This document shows, piece by piece, positions 8,292-18,600 of a DNA stretch of 64,000 nt (position 1 is the stretch's first letter; each line of letters begins with the position of its first letter). Under the pieces are notes generated by a model. It made no database searches. It was not told the origin of the DNA and saw only the letters and a list, made by a program, of their open reading frames with translations. Position numbers and translations under genes: made by a program. The stretch comes from PALSA-1353 sp050014015 (GTDB lineage: Bacteria; Planctomycetota; Phycisphaerae; Tepidisphaerales; Tepidisphaeraceae). The stretch is from the NCBI GenBank assembly GCA_050014015.1, contig JBEKEC010000003.1, forward strand, positions 1 through 64,000. Reading direction: 5' to 3'.

Positions 8292-9917
8292 ATGGCACGC
8301 TACATCCTGATTCTCGCCCAGGCCTTTCTCCTCGGCGGCATCACGGCCTGTCAGCAAGTACCCAGCGTCCGGTTTGACATTGACGCGCGGCGGGACGTCA
8401 AGCCCATCTCCCGATACATCTACGGAATCAACCAGTTCCACGGCGTTGTCGACGGACTTGAAGGGCCTTATTCCAATCTCACGTTCACCCGTTTGGGCGG
8501 AAACCGATTCACCGCTTACAACTGGACCAACAACGCTTCGAACGCCGGCAGCGATTATTTCTTCCACAACGACGACTATCTCGTCGACGGCGACCTATTC
8601 AAGGGAATCCAGCTCGTTCCCGGCGGAGCGGTAATCCCGACGCTTGATGTCGGCTATCGCCACAATGCCGCAGTGCTTCTCACGATTCCAATCAACGGTT
8701 ATGTCGCCGCCGACAAGCTGGCCCATGCCAGCGTGCGCGATAGCGGCGCGAATTATCTCCAAACCCGTTTCAAACCGGAGCGCCCCCGCAAAAATGCCGC
8801 TTTCACTCTCACGCCCGATCCCAATGCTCCCCTCGTCTATCAGGACGAATTCGTCAATTGGGTCAAGACCAAGTGCCCTTACGCTCAAACCGATCTGGAT
8901 CGGCCCATCTGGTTCAGCATGGATAACGAGCCGGACTGGTGGACGCAGGCCCATCTGGAGGTTCATCCCCAGCCGGTCACGTACGCGGAGTTGGTTGGGC
9001 AAACCATCGCGTATGCCTCGGCGGTCAAGGACGTGATGGGCTCGACGCTGATCTTTGGCCCGGCCAATTATGGTTGGTTCGGATATGTCGCTCTCCAAGG
9101 CGCCCCCGATGGCGGAGGGAGGGACTTTCACGAGTATTACCTTCAGCGGATGGCGGAGGCGGAAAAGTCCTTCGGTCGGCGGCTGCTCGACGTGCTGGAC
9201 GTTCATTGGTATCCGGAGGCTCAGGGCGGGGGCGTGCGCATAATGGGCAGTCACACCACAACCGCGCCGTCCGTGTCGGCCGCCCGGATGCAAGCCCCGC
9301 GGTCGCTTTGGGATCCGACTTACTCCGAGGTCAGTTGGATCACCGAAAAATCCATCGGCGCTCCGATCCGCCTAATCCCGCGCCTGAAGGACAAGATCGA
9401 CAAATGTTATCCGGGCACGAAGTTGGCGATTTCGGAGTACTACTTCGGGGCCGGAAACGACATTTCCGGCGGCATCGCCCAGGCCGATGCCCTGGGAATC
9501 TTCGGCCGCGAGGGCCTTTTCGCCGCGGCGATCTGGCCGGACGAAAACAAGATGCCTTTCGTCGATGGGGCGTTCCAGATGTATCGCGATTTTGACGGCA
9601 AAAATGGAACGTTCGGGGACATTTCGGTCCGCGCCCAAACCGGCGATATCGAAAAATGCTCGGTCTACGCGAGTCTTGATTCGCGGAATGGCGGCCGAAT
9701 GATCGTCGTTCTGATCAATAAAACCAATCGCCCATTGCAAGCGAACATGCGGTTTCACAATGCCGATCGCTTCGACAGGGCTGACGTTTATCAACTCACC
9801 TCCGCGCGCCCGGTTCCCCAACCCGCGGGGATCGTGAAAATCGACGGGCGGCATTGCCTGGATTACGTCATGCCGGCTTTTAGCGTCACCACGTTGCAAC
9901 TGGGAGACGGATCATGA
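8292..9917 (+). CDS. GH44 endoglucanase / xyloglucanase-type lipoprotein
   Basis: The start chosen is ATG 8292 because it begins a lipoprotein signal (MARYILILAQAFLLGGITAC) and follows GGAG by 9 nt; the frame itself is open from 8151. The 541-residue product shows GH44 hallmarks: SRYIYGINQFHG, the block LTFTRLGGNRFTAYNWTNNASNAGSDYFFHNDDY (written here in parts of the N-terminal 110 residues), the general-acid Glu213 in WFSMDNEPDWW and the nucleophile Glu382 in LAISEYYFGAG. GH44 enzymes cut beta-1,4-glucans and xyloglucan and sometimes mixed substrates. It is surface-anchored by its lipid and is the first gene of the plus-strand operon with the sugar importer, starting 114 nt after the operator at 8167-8178. 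Its stop overlaps the next start (ATGA). Confidence 0.88.
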   Translation: MARYILILAQAFLLGGITACQQVPSVRFDIDARRDVKPISRYIYGINQFHGVVDGLEGPYSNLTFTRLGGNRFTAYNWTNNASNAGSDYFFHNDDYLVDGDLFKGIQLVPGGAVIPTLDVGYRHNAAVLLTIPINGYVAADKLAHASVRDSGANYLQTRFKPERPRKNAAFTLTPDPNAPLVYQDEFVNWVKTKCPYAQTDLDRPIWFSMDNEPDWWTQAHLEVHPQPVTYAELVGQTIAYASAVKDVMGSTLIFGPANYGWFGYVALQGAPDGGGRDFHEYYLQRMAEAEKSFGRRLLDVLDVHWYPEAQGGGVRIMGSHTTTAPSVSAARMQAPRSLWDPTYSEVSWITEKSIGAPIRLIPRLKDKIDKCYPGTKLAISEYYFGAGNDISGGIAQADALGIFGREGLFAAAIWPDENKMPFVDGAFQMYRDFDGKNGTFGDISVRAQTGDIEKCSVYASLDSRNGGRMIVVLINKTNRPLQANMRFHNADRFDRADVYQLTSARPVPQPAGIVKIDGRHCLDYVMPAFSVTTLQLGDGS

Positions 9918-11314
9918 GATTCCCGTACGGCCCCGCGCCGTTGGTGATACTCATTCTGGCGATTGTGACCGGCATCGGGCTTGCCGTTTGGGTGCCACTG
10001 TCGCGTCCCCCAGGATACAAGGCTCCGGACCTTGTCCTGGCGACTTTCGTGTCGGAGCAGGCGGAGGTCTACCGCGCCGCCATCGCCCGCTTCGACGAGG
10101 AGAACCACTGCACGGTTCAAGTGGAACTCGTCGATCAGAAGGCCCTCCAGAGCCGCCTGCAATCCGCCCTTCAGGTCGGCGCCGACGTGCCGGATATGGT
10201 TGAGCTGATGTACGGCACGATCGGCGTGTTCACCAAGGGGCCCCTGGAGGACGTGGGATTCATAGATCTGACGAAGCGGATCAAGGAAACGGGCCTGTCC
10301 GACCAATTGGTGGCCAATCGGCTCAGCAAATGGTCGTCGCGCGGGCACGTGTTTGCTTTGCCACACGATGTCCATCCCGTCATGCTGGTATATCGGCGCG
10401 ATCTGGCTGAACAGCTCGGCATCGACGTGAACAAGCTCACGACCTGGGATGAATTCAGCCGTGTGGGACGCGAGGTTGTCAAAAAATCGCTTCGACCCGA
10501 CGGCATTCCCGGGCACTACATGATCGACCTGCCGACCGATGGCAACGATGCACTGATCCTGCTGCTTTTGCAGCATGGAGTGACTTTGTTCGACGCCAAC
10601 GGGCATGTTGCGTTCGACAACGAAGCGACGCTGGACGTTGTCTGCTGGTATGTCCAACAGGTGGAAGGCCCGGGCCGGATCTCATTTCCATGCGGAGAGG
10701 GACAGAACTTTGACAAGGCGATGATCGATGGATTGTGCCTCTTCTATTTCTGCCCCGACTGGCGGTCCAATCAGATTCAACAGGAGGTTCCGAGCCTGGC
10801 GGGCAAATTGGCGTTGATGCCCTTGCCGGCCTGGGAGCCGGGCGGCATTCCCACCAGCACGTGGGGCGGCTGCGGTCTGGCGTTCACGAAACAATGCCGC
10901 AACTTCGATTTGGCGTGGAAACTGGCGATGTATCTCTATTACGACCCCGCGCAGCTCGGGCCGAGATTTGCCGACACTCATATCCTTCCGCCTCTGAAGG
11001 CCGCCTGGGGCCGTCCCGAGTTCGATCAACCCAGCCCGTTCTACAGCAACATCTCCCTGGGCAAAGCCTATTCGGCGCTGGCGCCGCTGGTGCCCAAGGA
11101 GCACGACACCGCTTACAACACCCTGGCCAACGCCAAACTTTCCGAGGCCTTTTCCTACACGTCGATTTACTACAAACAGCATGGGAATTCCGGATTGCGC
11201 GAATATGCCCGATCCGAACTGAAACGTTGCGCCGACCGGGTGAGGCTTGCGATGAGCCGAAATGTCTTTTTGAATTCTGATTCCGAACAACTCCCGGAGG
11301 CATCCAGCAAATGA
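9914..11314 (+). CDS. Sugar ABC transporter substrate-binding protein, membrane-anchored
   Basis: The 466-residue protein is a family 1 extracellular solute-binding protein (MalE/UgpB type): ADVPDMVELMYGTIGVF, KWSSRGHVFALPHDVHPVMLVYRRD and TWGGCGLAFTKQCRNFDLAW are typical cluster B blocks. The N-terminus has one hydrophobic segment (residues 10-27, LVILILAIVTGIGLAVWV) with no lipobox Cys and no clear cleavage site, so it is probably held by a transmembrane anchor. Its ATG overlaps the GH44 stop and its own stop overlaps the permease start, which means tight coupling. It presumably captures oligosaccharides released by GH10 and GH44. Confidence 0.9.
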   Translation: MRFPYGPAPLVILILAIVTGIGLAVWVPLSRPPGYKAPDLVLATFVSEQAEVYRAAIARFDEENHCTVQVELVDQKALQSRLQSALQVGADVPDMVELMYGTIGVFTKGPLEDVGFIDLTKRIKETGLSDQLVANRLSKWSSRGHVFALPHDVHPVMLVYRRDLAEQLGIDVNKLTTWDEFSRVGREVVKKSLRPDGIPGHYMIDLPTDGNDALILLLLQHGVTLFDANGHVAFDNEATLDVVCWYVQQVEGPGRISFPCGEGQNFDKAMIDGLCLFYFCPDWRSNQIQQEVPSLAGKLALMPLPAWEPGGIPTSTWGGCGLAFTKQCRNFDLAWKLAMYLYYDPAQLGPRFADTHILPPLKAAWGRPEFDQPSPFYSNISLGKAYSALAPLVPKEHDTAYNTLANAKLSEAFSYTSIYYKQHGNSGLREYARSELKRCADRVRLAMSRNVFLNSDSEQLPEASSK

Positions 11315-12273
11315 GCGCCGGCCCGCTGGCAACCGCTTCTCCCAAGGGATTTAACACGGCCGACCTCCGTGGCGCGGGCTGGCGATGGCGCAGCCGGGGG
11401 GCGCCGTACTTGTTCATTCTGCCCTATCTCGTCCTCAATCTGGTCTTCTTTCTCTATCCCCTGATTTACGCGACGGTCCTGGCCTTTTACCAAACCAACG
11501 GGCCCGCACGCCGCGCGTTCGTCGGTTGGGGAAATTTCTCCTACGTTGTCAAAGACCCCGATTTCCATAAAGCCCTCTGGAACACCACGATCTTCGCCGT
11601 CTTTTCCATCGGCCTTCAGCTTCCCCTGAGCCTGGGCCTGGCCATGCTCCTGAACGCGAAGAACGATCGGCTCAAGTCGATATTCCGCCTGGCGATCTTC
11701 GCGCCCAATCTCGTTGGCCAGGTATTCGTCGGAATCATCTTTTCCGTCTTGTTTGCCCCGCATTACGGCTTGCTCAACCGGGGGTTGCACGAACTGATCG
11801 GTTGGGGCCTGGAACAGCAATGGCTCGGAGACCCCAAGCTCGTCATGCCGGCCATCATTATTGCCGCCATGTGGATGTACGTCGGTTTCAACATGATTTA
11901 TTTCCTGGCGGCGCTGCAGAACGTGGACCAGAGCCTGATTGAAGCCGCCCGCATCGACGGAGCGGGGCCGGCGAGCATTTTCTGGAATGTCACGGTTCCC
12001 GCCATCGCCCCGGTTGCGACATTTGTCGTTGTCACCAGCACGATCGGCTCCTACCAGCTCTTCGAGCTTCCGTACAACCTTCTCCAGAACAACGGCGGTG
12101 GATATGGTCCCAGCAACAGCGGCCTGACCGTCGTGGGATATCTCTATCAAAACGCTTTCGCCAACGGCGATCTCGGCACGGGCGCCGCCGTGGGTTGGCT
12201 GCTCACGTTCATCATCCTGATCATCAGTGTCATACAGATTCGCATCGTCGGATCGGTGGGCAGCGAATCATGA
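11311..12273 (+). CDS. Sugar ABC transporter permease (MalF/UgpA type)
   Basis: The 320-residue protein has a cytoplasmic N-terminus, a first membrane helix (YLFILPYLVLNLVFFLYPLIYATVL) and the inner-membrane EAA loop EAARIDGAGPASIFWNVTVPAIAP, which contacts the ATPase. It starts at an ATGA overlap with the binding protein gene and ends in an ATGA overlap with the second permease. No gene for the cognate MalK-like ATPase is in this window. A shared ATPase encoded elsewhere, as known for MsmX-type systems, is the likely partner. Confidence 0.93.
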   Translation: MSAGPLATASPKGFNTADLRGAGWRWRSRGAPYLFILPYLVLNLVFFLYPLIYATVLAFYQTNGPARRAFVGWGNFSYVVKDPDFHKALWNTTIFAVFSIGLQLPLSLGLAMLLNAKNDRLKSIFRLAIFAPNLVGQVFVGIIFSVLFAPHYGLLNRGLHELIGWGLEQQWLGDPKLVMPAIIIAAMWMYVGFNMIYFLAALQNVDQSLIEAARIDGAGPASIFWNVTVPAIAPVATFVVVTSTIGSYQLFELPYNLLQNNGGGYGPSNSGLTVVGYLYQNAFANGDLGTGAAVGWLLTFIILIISVIQIRIVGSVGSES

Positions 12274-13190
12274 ACGCCCTGCGGCTATTTCTGCTTATCG
12301 CGGCGGCGATCTTTGCGGTCCTGCTGCCCATTTCCCGCAAGGCCGCGATCAGGTATGCACGGTTCGCCGTGCTCTTCCTCGTCGCCACGGTGATGCTGAT
12401 GCCGTTTGCCTGGCTGGCCTGCTCGGCCTTCAAGGACAAGGAAGTGCTCAACGAATACTCCTTCCTTCCACCGCCCTCGCAGATGTCCACGAAAACGCTC
12501 AACCTCGACAATTTTCGAGCGCTGATCGCCGAACGTCCGACGTTGCAGGGGCCGGTCGGCTTCTGGCGATACGTGATCAACTCCCTTTTCCTCGCCTCCA
12601 CGCTGACTTTCGTTTCGTTGTTTTTCAGCTCACTCGGTGGTTACGCTCTGGCCAAATATAGGTTCAGGGGAAGGAATTTCCTGATGGTCTACATGCTGGC
12701 TTCGATGACCATCCCCGGAGTGGTTTTGCTTGCGCCCAACTTCGAGGTGATCTGGCGACTGGGGTGGATGGATTCCTATAAAGCTCTGATCATTCCCGCT
12801 TCGGTCAGCGCCTTCGGCATTTTCCTGTTTCGGCAGGCGATGCTGAGCGTCCCCAAGGAACTGATGGAAGCCGCCAGGATCGACGGGTGCGGCGAATTCC
12901 GCATCTATCTGACATTGATTATGCCGCTTGTTCGGCCCATGAGCGGCGCTTTTTGCCTTATCAGCTTCATGGGGGCCTGGAATGCCTTCCTGGCTCCGAA
13001 CATCTTCCTGCAATCCCAAAGCAAGCTGACCCTGCCTGTCGTCCTGAACCAATATATGGGCACTTATCAGCAGCAGTATGGCGTTTTCCTGGCGGGGACC
13101 CTCCTGGCGATGATCCCCCCGGCAATCCTGTTCTTTTCCCTACAAAACGAGTTTATCAGCGGGCTTACCAGCGGGGCTGTCAAACAATAA
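12270..13190 (+). CDS. Sugar ABC transporter permease (MalG/UgpE type)
   Basis: ATG 12270 is chosen because it overlaps the TGA of the preceding permease (ATGA) and begins directly with a hydrophobic segment; the frame is open from 12195. The 306-residue product has about six to seven helices and the EAA loop EAARIDGCGEFRIYLTLIMPLVRP. An extra N-terminal helix (NALRLFLLIAAAIFAVLLP) precedes the usual MalG start near ARFAVLFLVATVMLMPFAW. It forms the transmembrane pair with the upstream gene and is the last gene of the GH44/importer operon. No clear terminator follows before the GH52 promoter. Confidence 0.93.
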   Translation: MNALRLFLLIAAAIFAVLLPISRKAAIRYARFAVLFLVATVMLMPFAWLACSAFKDKEVLNEYSFLPPPSQMSTKTLNLDNFRALIAERPTLQGPVGFWRYVINSLFLASTLTFVSLFFSSLGGYALAKYRFRGRNFLMVYMLASMTIPGVVLLAPNFEVIWRLGWMDSYKALIIPASVSAFGIFLFRQAMLSVPKELMEAARIDGCGEFRIYLTLIMPLVRPMSGAFCLISFMGAWNAFLAPNIFLQSQSKLTLPVVLNQYMGTYQQQYGVFLAGTLLAMIPPAILFFSLQNEFISGLTSGAVKQ

Positions 13191-13250
13191 GCCCGACACG
13201 ACTTATGCTCCGGCGATCCGATTTTACTTCCCTATAAGCCTGGAATACGC

Positions 13251-13256
13251 TAAAAT
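13251..13256 (+). promoter_or_regulatory. Putative -10 box of the GH52 gene
   Basis: TAAAAT in the context ACGCTAAAATGGCC, a shape recurring before several genes of this window. The operator at 13269-13280 starts 13 nt downstream, so a bound LacI-type repressor would cover the transcription start. Confidence 0.5.
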
Positions 13257-13268
13257 GGCCATTGTTAA

Positions 13269-13280
13269 GTAAACGCTTAC
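13269..13280. promoter_or_regulatory. LacI-type operator of the GH52 gene
   Basis: GTAAACGCTTAC is a palindrome in its outer 4 bases with central CG, embedded in TTAAGTAAACGCTTACGAA. It lies between the -10-like TAAAAT and the GH52 start and shares GTAA-CG-TTAC with the sites at 4178 and 8167. Alignment of the three gives GTAARCGSTTAC. Confidence 0.78.
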
Positions 13281-13296
13281 GAAGGGATTTCAGGTA

Positions 13297-15582
13297 TTGG
13301 CAGTGTTTTGTGAACTTTTGCCCTTTTCAGGCAACATCAACTTCAACGCTCAGCACTCGCCCATCGGCGCGTTCATGAGTTTTACCTGCGGCCATTTCAA
13401 TACCGGTGGTGGGATCGGAATCGAAATTGGCAAGCCCGCCAACCAGAATCTTTACGTCGGAGTGAAGGACGGCCCCCGGAGATCCGACTCGCCAATCCGC
13501 TGCCTGCCGTTTTTCAAGGGCGGGTCCGGGCTTCACGATCCAGCCTCCTCCTACGAAGTGGATGACCACCCTTCTCCGCCGGTCCATCAGTCGTTGCGGC
13601 CCTATGCGCCAAACGAGATCAGCCGATTTTTCGGATGGGCATCCGACGTCTGGCAAACCCCGGATTTCAAGTTCGGACTCTACACTCCCTTTTCCTCGAT
13701 CCCCGAACCCAACGGCGATTCAGAGGCGATGAAATCCTGCTTGCTGCCGGCCGTAGTGGCGACTCTCGAAGTCGACAACCGCGGCGGCGATCAGACCAAA
13801 ACCGCCGTCTTCGCCATCGACTTCATCAATCCCGGCGCCCGGGTCCTCGAAATCGAGTCGTCCGGCGCGGACCCGCCCAAGCTTGGCTTTGCCTGGCGCC
13901 GATCCATGGGCGTTCTGGGCAAAATCGAATCCGACTCCGACGATGGCGCCGGCGAGTTCGTCGCCCTCCAACGATGGCTGGTCGCCGAGGGTTTGACCGA
14001 TGTCAACCCCGTTCACGCGCTGGGGACGTGTGCCGGGCTGGCGATGGAGGTTCCCGCCGGCGAGAAAAAAACGCTTGTGCTGGCGATCGGCGTTCACCTT
14101 CACGGGGTCGTCACCACCGGCCTGGAAGGCCAATATTACTATACGCGCTATTACACCAGCCTGGATGAAGTCCTTATCGCCGCCCTCGAGCGCGCCAACG
14201 ATCTGCGCGCCGCCGCCGCCGTGCAGGATGCCCATTTGCTCGATTCGGGATTGTCGGCCGATCAGCAGTTCCAGATCGCCCACGGCACCCGCGGGTATTA
14301 CGGCAACACGCAGCTTCTCGACGTCGGCGGCGAACCCCTCTGGATCGTCAACGAGGGCGAATACTGCATGATGAACACGCTCGATCTGTCCGTGGATCAG
14401 GCGTTCTGGGAGTTGAAATACAATCCCTGGGTCGTCCGCAATATCCTCTCGCTTGCCGCCAGACGCTACAGCTATCACGACCAGGTGAAGGGGCGCTCCT
14501 CGCAATTGCTCCCCGGCGGAATCTCCTTCTGCCACGACATGGGCATCAACAATAATTTCTCCAGTTCCGGAAACAGCAGCTATGAATTGCCCCACCTGAA
14601 GGGATGCTTTTCCTACATGACCCAGGAACAGCTCTGCAACTGGGTGCTCATGGCCGCCAGCTACGTCGTCGCCACCCGCGACATCGACTGGTTGCTGGCC
14701 AATAAACACCTGCTCGACGCCTGCGCCCAAAGCATGGCGGCGCGCGCCAATCCCCGCACCGGACTGATGGTCTACGACAGCGCCCGCTGCGCCGACGGCC
14801 GCGAGATCACCACCTACGACTCCCTGGACGAATCCCTCGGCCATGCCAGGGCCAATACCTATTTGGCCGGCAAATGCTGGGCGACCTGGTTGGCGCTGGA
14901 TCTCATGTCGCGCCTGCGCATCGTCGCCGGCGACATGCCCGCCGAACCGTTGGCCAGCCTCGCTGAACCGTTGGCGACAACGCTCATCAACTCCGCATCC
15001 GATGGGATCATTCCCGCGGTGCTGGAGAAAAATAGCCCCGGCTATGAATCGCGCATCCTGCCTGTGGTTGAAGCTTTGGTTTATCCGGCATTCTGGCTCG
15101 GTCTCATCGGAGGCTGGCCGTCCCAAGCCGCCGGCGACGCAGAGGAAATGCTCGCCGCGCAACTTCAGGGTCCACTCGTGCAGGCGCTTCGCCAGCACGC
15201 GCTTAAGCTTCTGACCGATCGCCAGACCGGCAATCTCTTCGCCGACGGCGGAATCAAGTTGTCTTCCACGTCCAACAACTCCTGGATGAGCAAAATCGCG
15301 ATCTTCCAATACGTCGCGCGCACCATTCTCCGGCTGGAGCAGGCCGACCCCCGAATCGCCCAGATTCTTCGCAAGGCCGATTCGGCCCACGTTCGCTGGC
15401 AAACCGACGGCAGCGGCTACTGGGCCTGTTCCGATCAATTCGTCAGCGGCGAAGCCAAGGGCAGCCGCTATTATCCCCGAATCATCACCGCCGCGTTGTG
15501 GCTGGAAGAGTCCAGCCACGCTTGGCTAAAGACAAACGTCAAGTCCCCCGAAAGCTTCCCGTCGCTGCTGAAGCCGGTCTGA
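13297..15582 (+). CDS. GH52 beta-xylosidase
   Basis: The 761-residue protein matches family GH52 along its length: FNAQHSPIGAFMSFT, KPANQNLYVGVKDG, GQYYYTRYYTS-like block near residue 285, RGYYGNTQLL, WIVNEGEYCMMNT with the nucleophile Glu at about 353, LPGGISFCHDMG, and ITTYDSLDESLGHARANTYLAG with the acid/base Asp at 508-511. GH52 enzymes release xylose from xylo-oligosaccharides with retention. There is no signal peptide, so it should act in the cytoplasm on imported oligomers. The frame opens with TTG 13297; GTG 13303 with AGG 8 nt upstream is an equally good start. It stands alone with its own promoter and LacI-type operator, directly after the importer operon. Family members best known to me are from Bacillota, so its presence here is somewhat unusual. 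Confidence 0.93.
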   Translation: MAVFCELLPFSGNINFNAQHSPIGAFMSFTCGHFNTGGGIGIEIGKPANQNLYVGVKDGPRRSDSPIRCLPFFKGGSGLHDPASSYEVDDHPSPPVHQSLRPYAPNEISRFFGWASDVWQTPDFKFGLYTPFSSIPEPNGDSEAMKSCLLPAVVATLEVDNRGGDQTKTAVFAIDFINPGARVLEIESSGADPPKLGFAWRRSMGVLGKIESDSDDGAGEFVALQRWLVAEGLTDVNPVHALGTCAGLAMEVPAGEKKTLVLAIGVHLHGVVTTGLEGQYYYTRYYTSLDEVLIAALERANDLRAAAAVQDAHLLDSGLSADQQFQIAHGTRGYYGNTQLLDVGGEPLWIVNEGEYCMMNTLDLSVDQAFWELKYNPWVVRNILSLAARRYSYHDQVKGRSSQLLPGGISFCHDMGINNNFSSSGNSSYELPHLKGCFSYMTQEQLCNWVLMAASYVVATRDIDWLLANKHLLDACAQSMAARANPRTGLMVYDSARCADGREITTYDSLDESLGHARANTYLAGKCWATWLALDLMSRLRIVAGDMPAEPLASLAEPLATTLINSASDGIIPAVLEKNSPGYESRILPVVEALVYPAFWLGLIGGWPSQAAGDAEEMLAAQLQGPLVQALRQHALKLLTDRQTGNLFADGGIKLSSTSNNSWMSKIAIFQYVARTILRLEQADPRIAQILRKADSAHVRWQTDGSGYWACSDQFVSGEAKGSRYYPRIITAALWLEESSHAWLKTNVKSPESFPSLLKPV

Positions 15583-15669
15583 TCGTCCGCCATTTCCAAC
15601 CGGGTCGCCTCTGGTGCTGCCTTATGACCGTTCGACCGGCTGCATCGGACAAGAGAATTTCGGTTCGTT

Positions 15670-18600
15670 CTACTTGGAAGATGCTGCCGACAGGCTGGAG
15701 TGGAACACGTACTCTCCAGAACCCACTTGATACAACGCGTATGTGCCTTCCATACGGAGAAATCTGACGCCGACGGACTGCGCCGCGGGGCGTCCACCTT
15801 CCTGCACCGAATTGGAATCGGAGGCCGGCACGCAAATCGTTGCCGTGGTGTTGGCCGGAATGGAAATACGCAATGCGAGGCTTTGGCCATCACGTTGCCA
15901 GTCGCTGACAATCTCGCCCTCGATTGAATCATAGCTGGCTTTGACCCAGGTGATGTCGCCGACAATGGCCGGTCTGATGATGATCTTTTTGAACGCAGGG
16001 ACACTCTCGTCCTGCTGAATACCAGCCAGGTCATGATAAAACCACTCGACGATTTGCCCCGACATAAAATGGTCCTGCGACGACCAACCCGTAGTCCCGC
16101 CATCCCATCTCTCCGTAAGGCTCGTGCAGCCCTTTTTGATCTGCATGCCATATCCCGGTTTGTCCGTTTGATTATTGATCTGAAAAATAAGGTCAGAGCG
16201 GTCTCCGTCAGCCAGGGCCCGCAAGAGATAGCGATACGCCACTTCTCCCGTAGTGAATGAATTGCCGTGACTCTTTAGATCTTTCACAATACCGCTAAAA
16301 ACAGGCGACCGTTGCCCCGGCTCGACTATATTCATGACATATGGAATGGCATTGGCGGCTTGTGAACCGGTGGAATACAGACCGGTTTCCGGTCTAAAGA
16401 ACGTCCGATTGAACGACGCGCGAATATCATCAGCGACCTTGGCAAACTGAGAGGCGTCGCCGTCTCTGCCCAGGATACCGGCGATTTTGGACATGACCTC
16501 GGCATCGTAAAAATAAAAGCAGGTGTCGGTATTTTCGACGGGCGTCAATTGAGGTTTCCAGGGAGCTTTAGGCCCAATGTCAAACCAGTCGCCAAGACCG
16601 TCACTCAAAATATTATCGCGCGCCTTGTTCCTCAGATAATTGAAATACCGCTTCATCGGTTCGTAATATTGGCTTAAAACCTGTTTATCCCCGTAGAATT
16701 GATACTGTTGCCAGGCGACCAGGATTAAGGAGCTTCCCCATTCCGGCGAATCCCGGAATGCGCCGCCGAGACGGGTATATTCTGGGACGAAATTCGGAAC
16801 CAGTCCATCAGGCGTCTGATCATCTGACATGTCGCGCATGATTTTGTTGAAAATCGCGCCCATATCGAAGTTGTATCGCAGCGCCGGGCCGTTCAAATGG
16901 TCTTCCTCCAGCCAGCCCAGGCGTTCCCGATGGGGGCAATCGGTCATTAGACTGCCCATGTTGTTACCTTGCGCCCATCGGACGAGGCTGAAGATCTTAT
17001 TGAACAGATCGTTAGAACAGGAGAATTGTCCCGACACTGGCGACGATGAATGGACCGCGCACGATTCCAGAGACTTGACCGAGGGCAATTGGCCTCCCGG
17101 CGCTGCCGGATTGAACTCCACTTGCAAATAGCGGGCGCCGTGCCAGAAAAACTTCGGGAAAAACGATTCATCGCCTGTCCCTGCCAGCGTGTATTGCCAC
17201 CAGGCGGGCCGCTCGCCGTTTTGCGTGCATGTTTGACGGTTAACCGTGCCATCGGCGTTCACCACTTCCGAGGGAATCATGCGAACGCTCGAACCGGTCG
17301 GCCCGCTCACCACCAGTCTTGGCACCATCGTGGCGTTTTGACCGAAATCATAGACGCTTACACCGGGCCTGAGTTCCTTCACGGCCACCGGTTTAAAGAC
17401 TTCATCGAGACGGACGGGCGGCGCAGCGTTGCTGGCGCCCGAGAGCCTGCCACCCGGCCCGGGGAGCACGGCGGCCGGCGCCCAGCCAATTGTGCCCGCC
17501 GCCTGATCGATGCGGGCGTCAAAATCCTCCCCGGCGTAGATATTGGCGAAGGTCGTCGCCCCGGGCGCCGCCTTCCAGTATTCGTCCGTGACGATCTGAT
17601 TCATAGCGCCGTTTTGATATTCCAAACGCACCAGGGCGATGCACTTACGAGGCCCGAAAGAATCCGTGAATTTCGTGTAGCGCCCCGGTGCGGATTGAAC
17701 GTTGTAGAAACCATTCCCGAGCAATACTTCCAAACGATGCGCCGCATTTGCATTCAGTTGACCGGTGATGTCATACGTGCTGTAACCGCACGTCATGCGA
17801 TAGTCGGTATAGCCGGGCTCGAAAAGATCGGCGCCGACCTTGCGTCCATCGAGATAGATTTCCTGCTGACCAAGACCGCAGACGAATATCAAAGCCCGCT
17901 TTAATCCAGTTTCAATTTCAAAGTCACGCCGCAGACGCGTTGTGCCATTCGGGGTGAAAACCGCCTGGGTGTTGTCTTTGGTTGCGCCAGTCTGCCCCAG
18001 ACCGCCTGTCAAGCCGGCTTCGCTCCAGTCGGAATCCTCCAAACTGTCCTTGGCGGTCACGGGCCTGTTCGCCGCAACATTGTTTTCTGAGGAGAAAACC
18101 TCGACCTGTCTCAAGGCAAAACAGAACTCACCGGGCCTTTCCTCTGGTAGTTTGGTGGCCGTCATCCGCACGTAACGCGCCGTGGCATCGCAATCAAAGG
18201 AGACGGCCTTGCTACCCGGGTTCGGCATGTCATTCGTTCGCTGGGCAATTACCGAGAAGTTCTGAAATTCGGAGTCGTCCGAGGCCTCAATGGTAAATTG
18301 GACGGGAAAACCGAAACCGTATTTACCGGCGTAATGCGCGGGGCGGAGTCGAATACCCGAAAGCCGCCGCGGCCTCCCTAGATCGACCTGAACCCATTTA
18401 GGATCATCTGGTTGTTTGGCGATGGCCGAGTGATACCCGATGGATGAATTTGCAGATGGCTCTCCAATCCACTTGGCGCTATTCCAATCGGAGTCAGTCA
18501 ACAGTCCCATGGTCCATTGCGCAGGGGCGCTCCATTCCGAGGGTGCGCCGGCTTGATCCCAAACCCGGACTTTCCAAAAGACCCGTTGTGCGGACTCAAG

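Noticed and set aside
13720..15519. 599-codon minus-strand open frame opposite GH52
   Set aside because: Mirror of the GH52 codons; GH52 shows full-length family similarity with catalytic residues.
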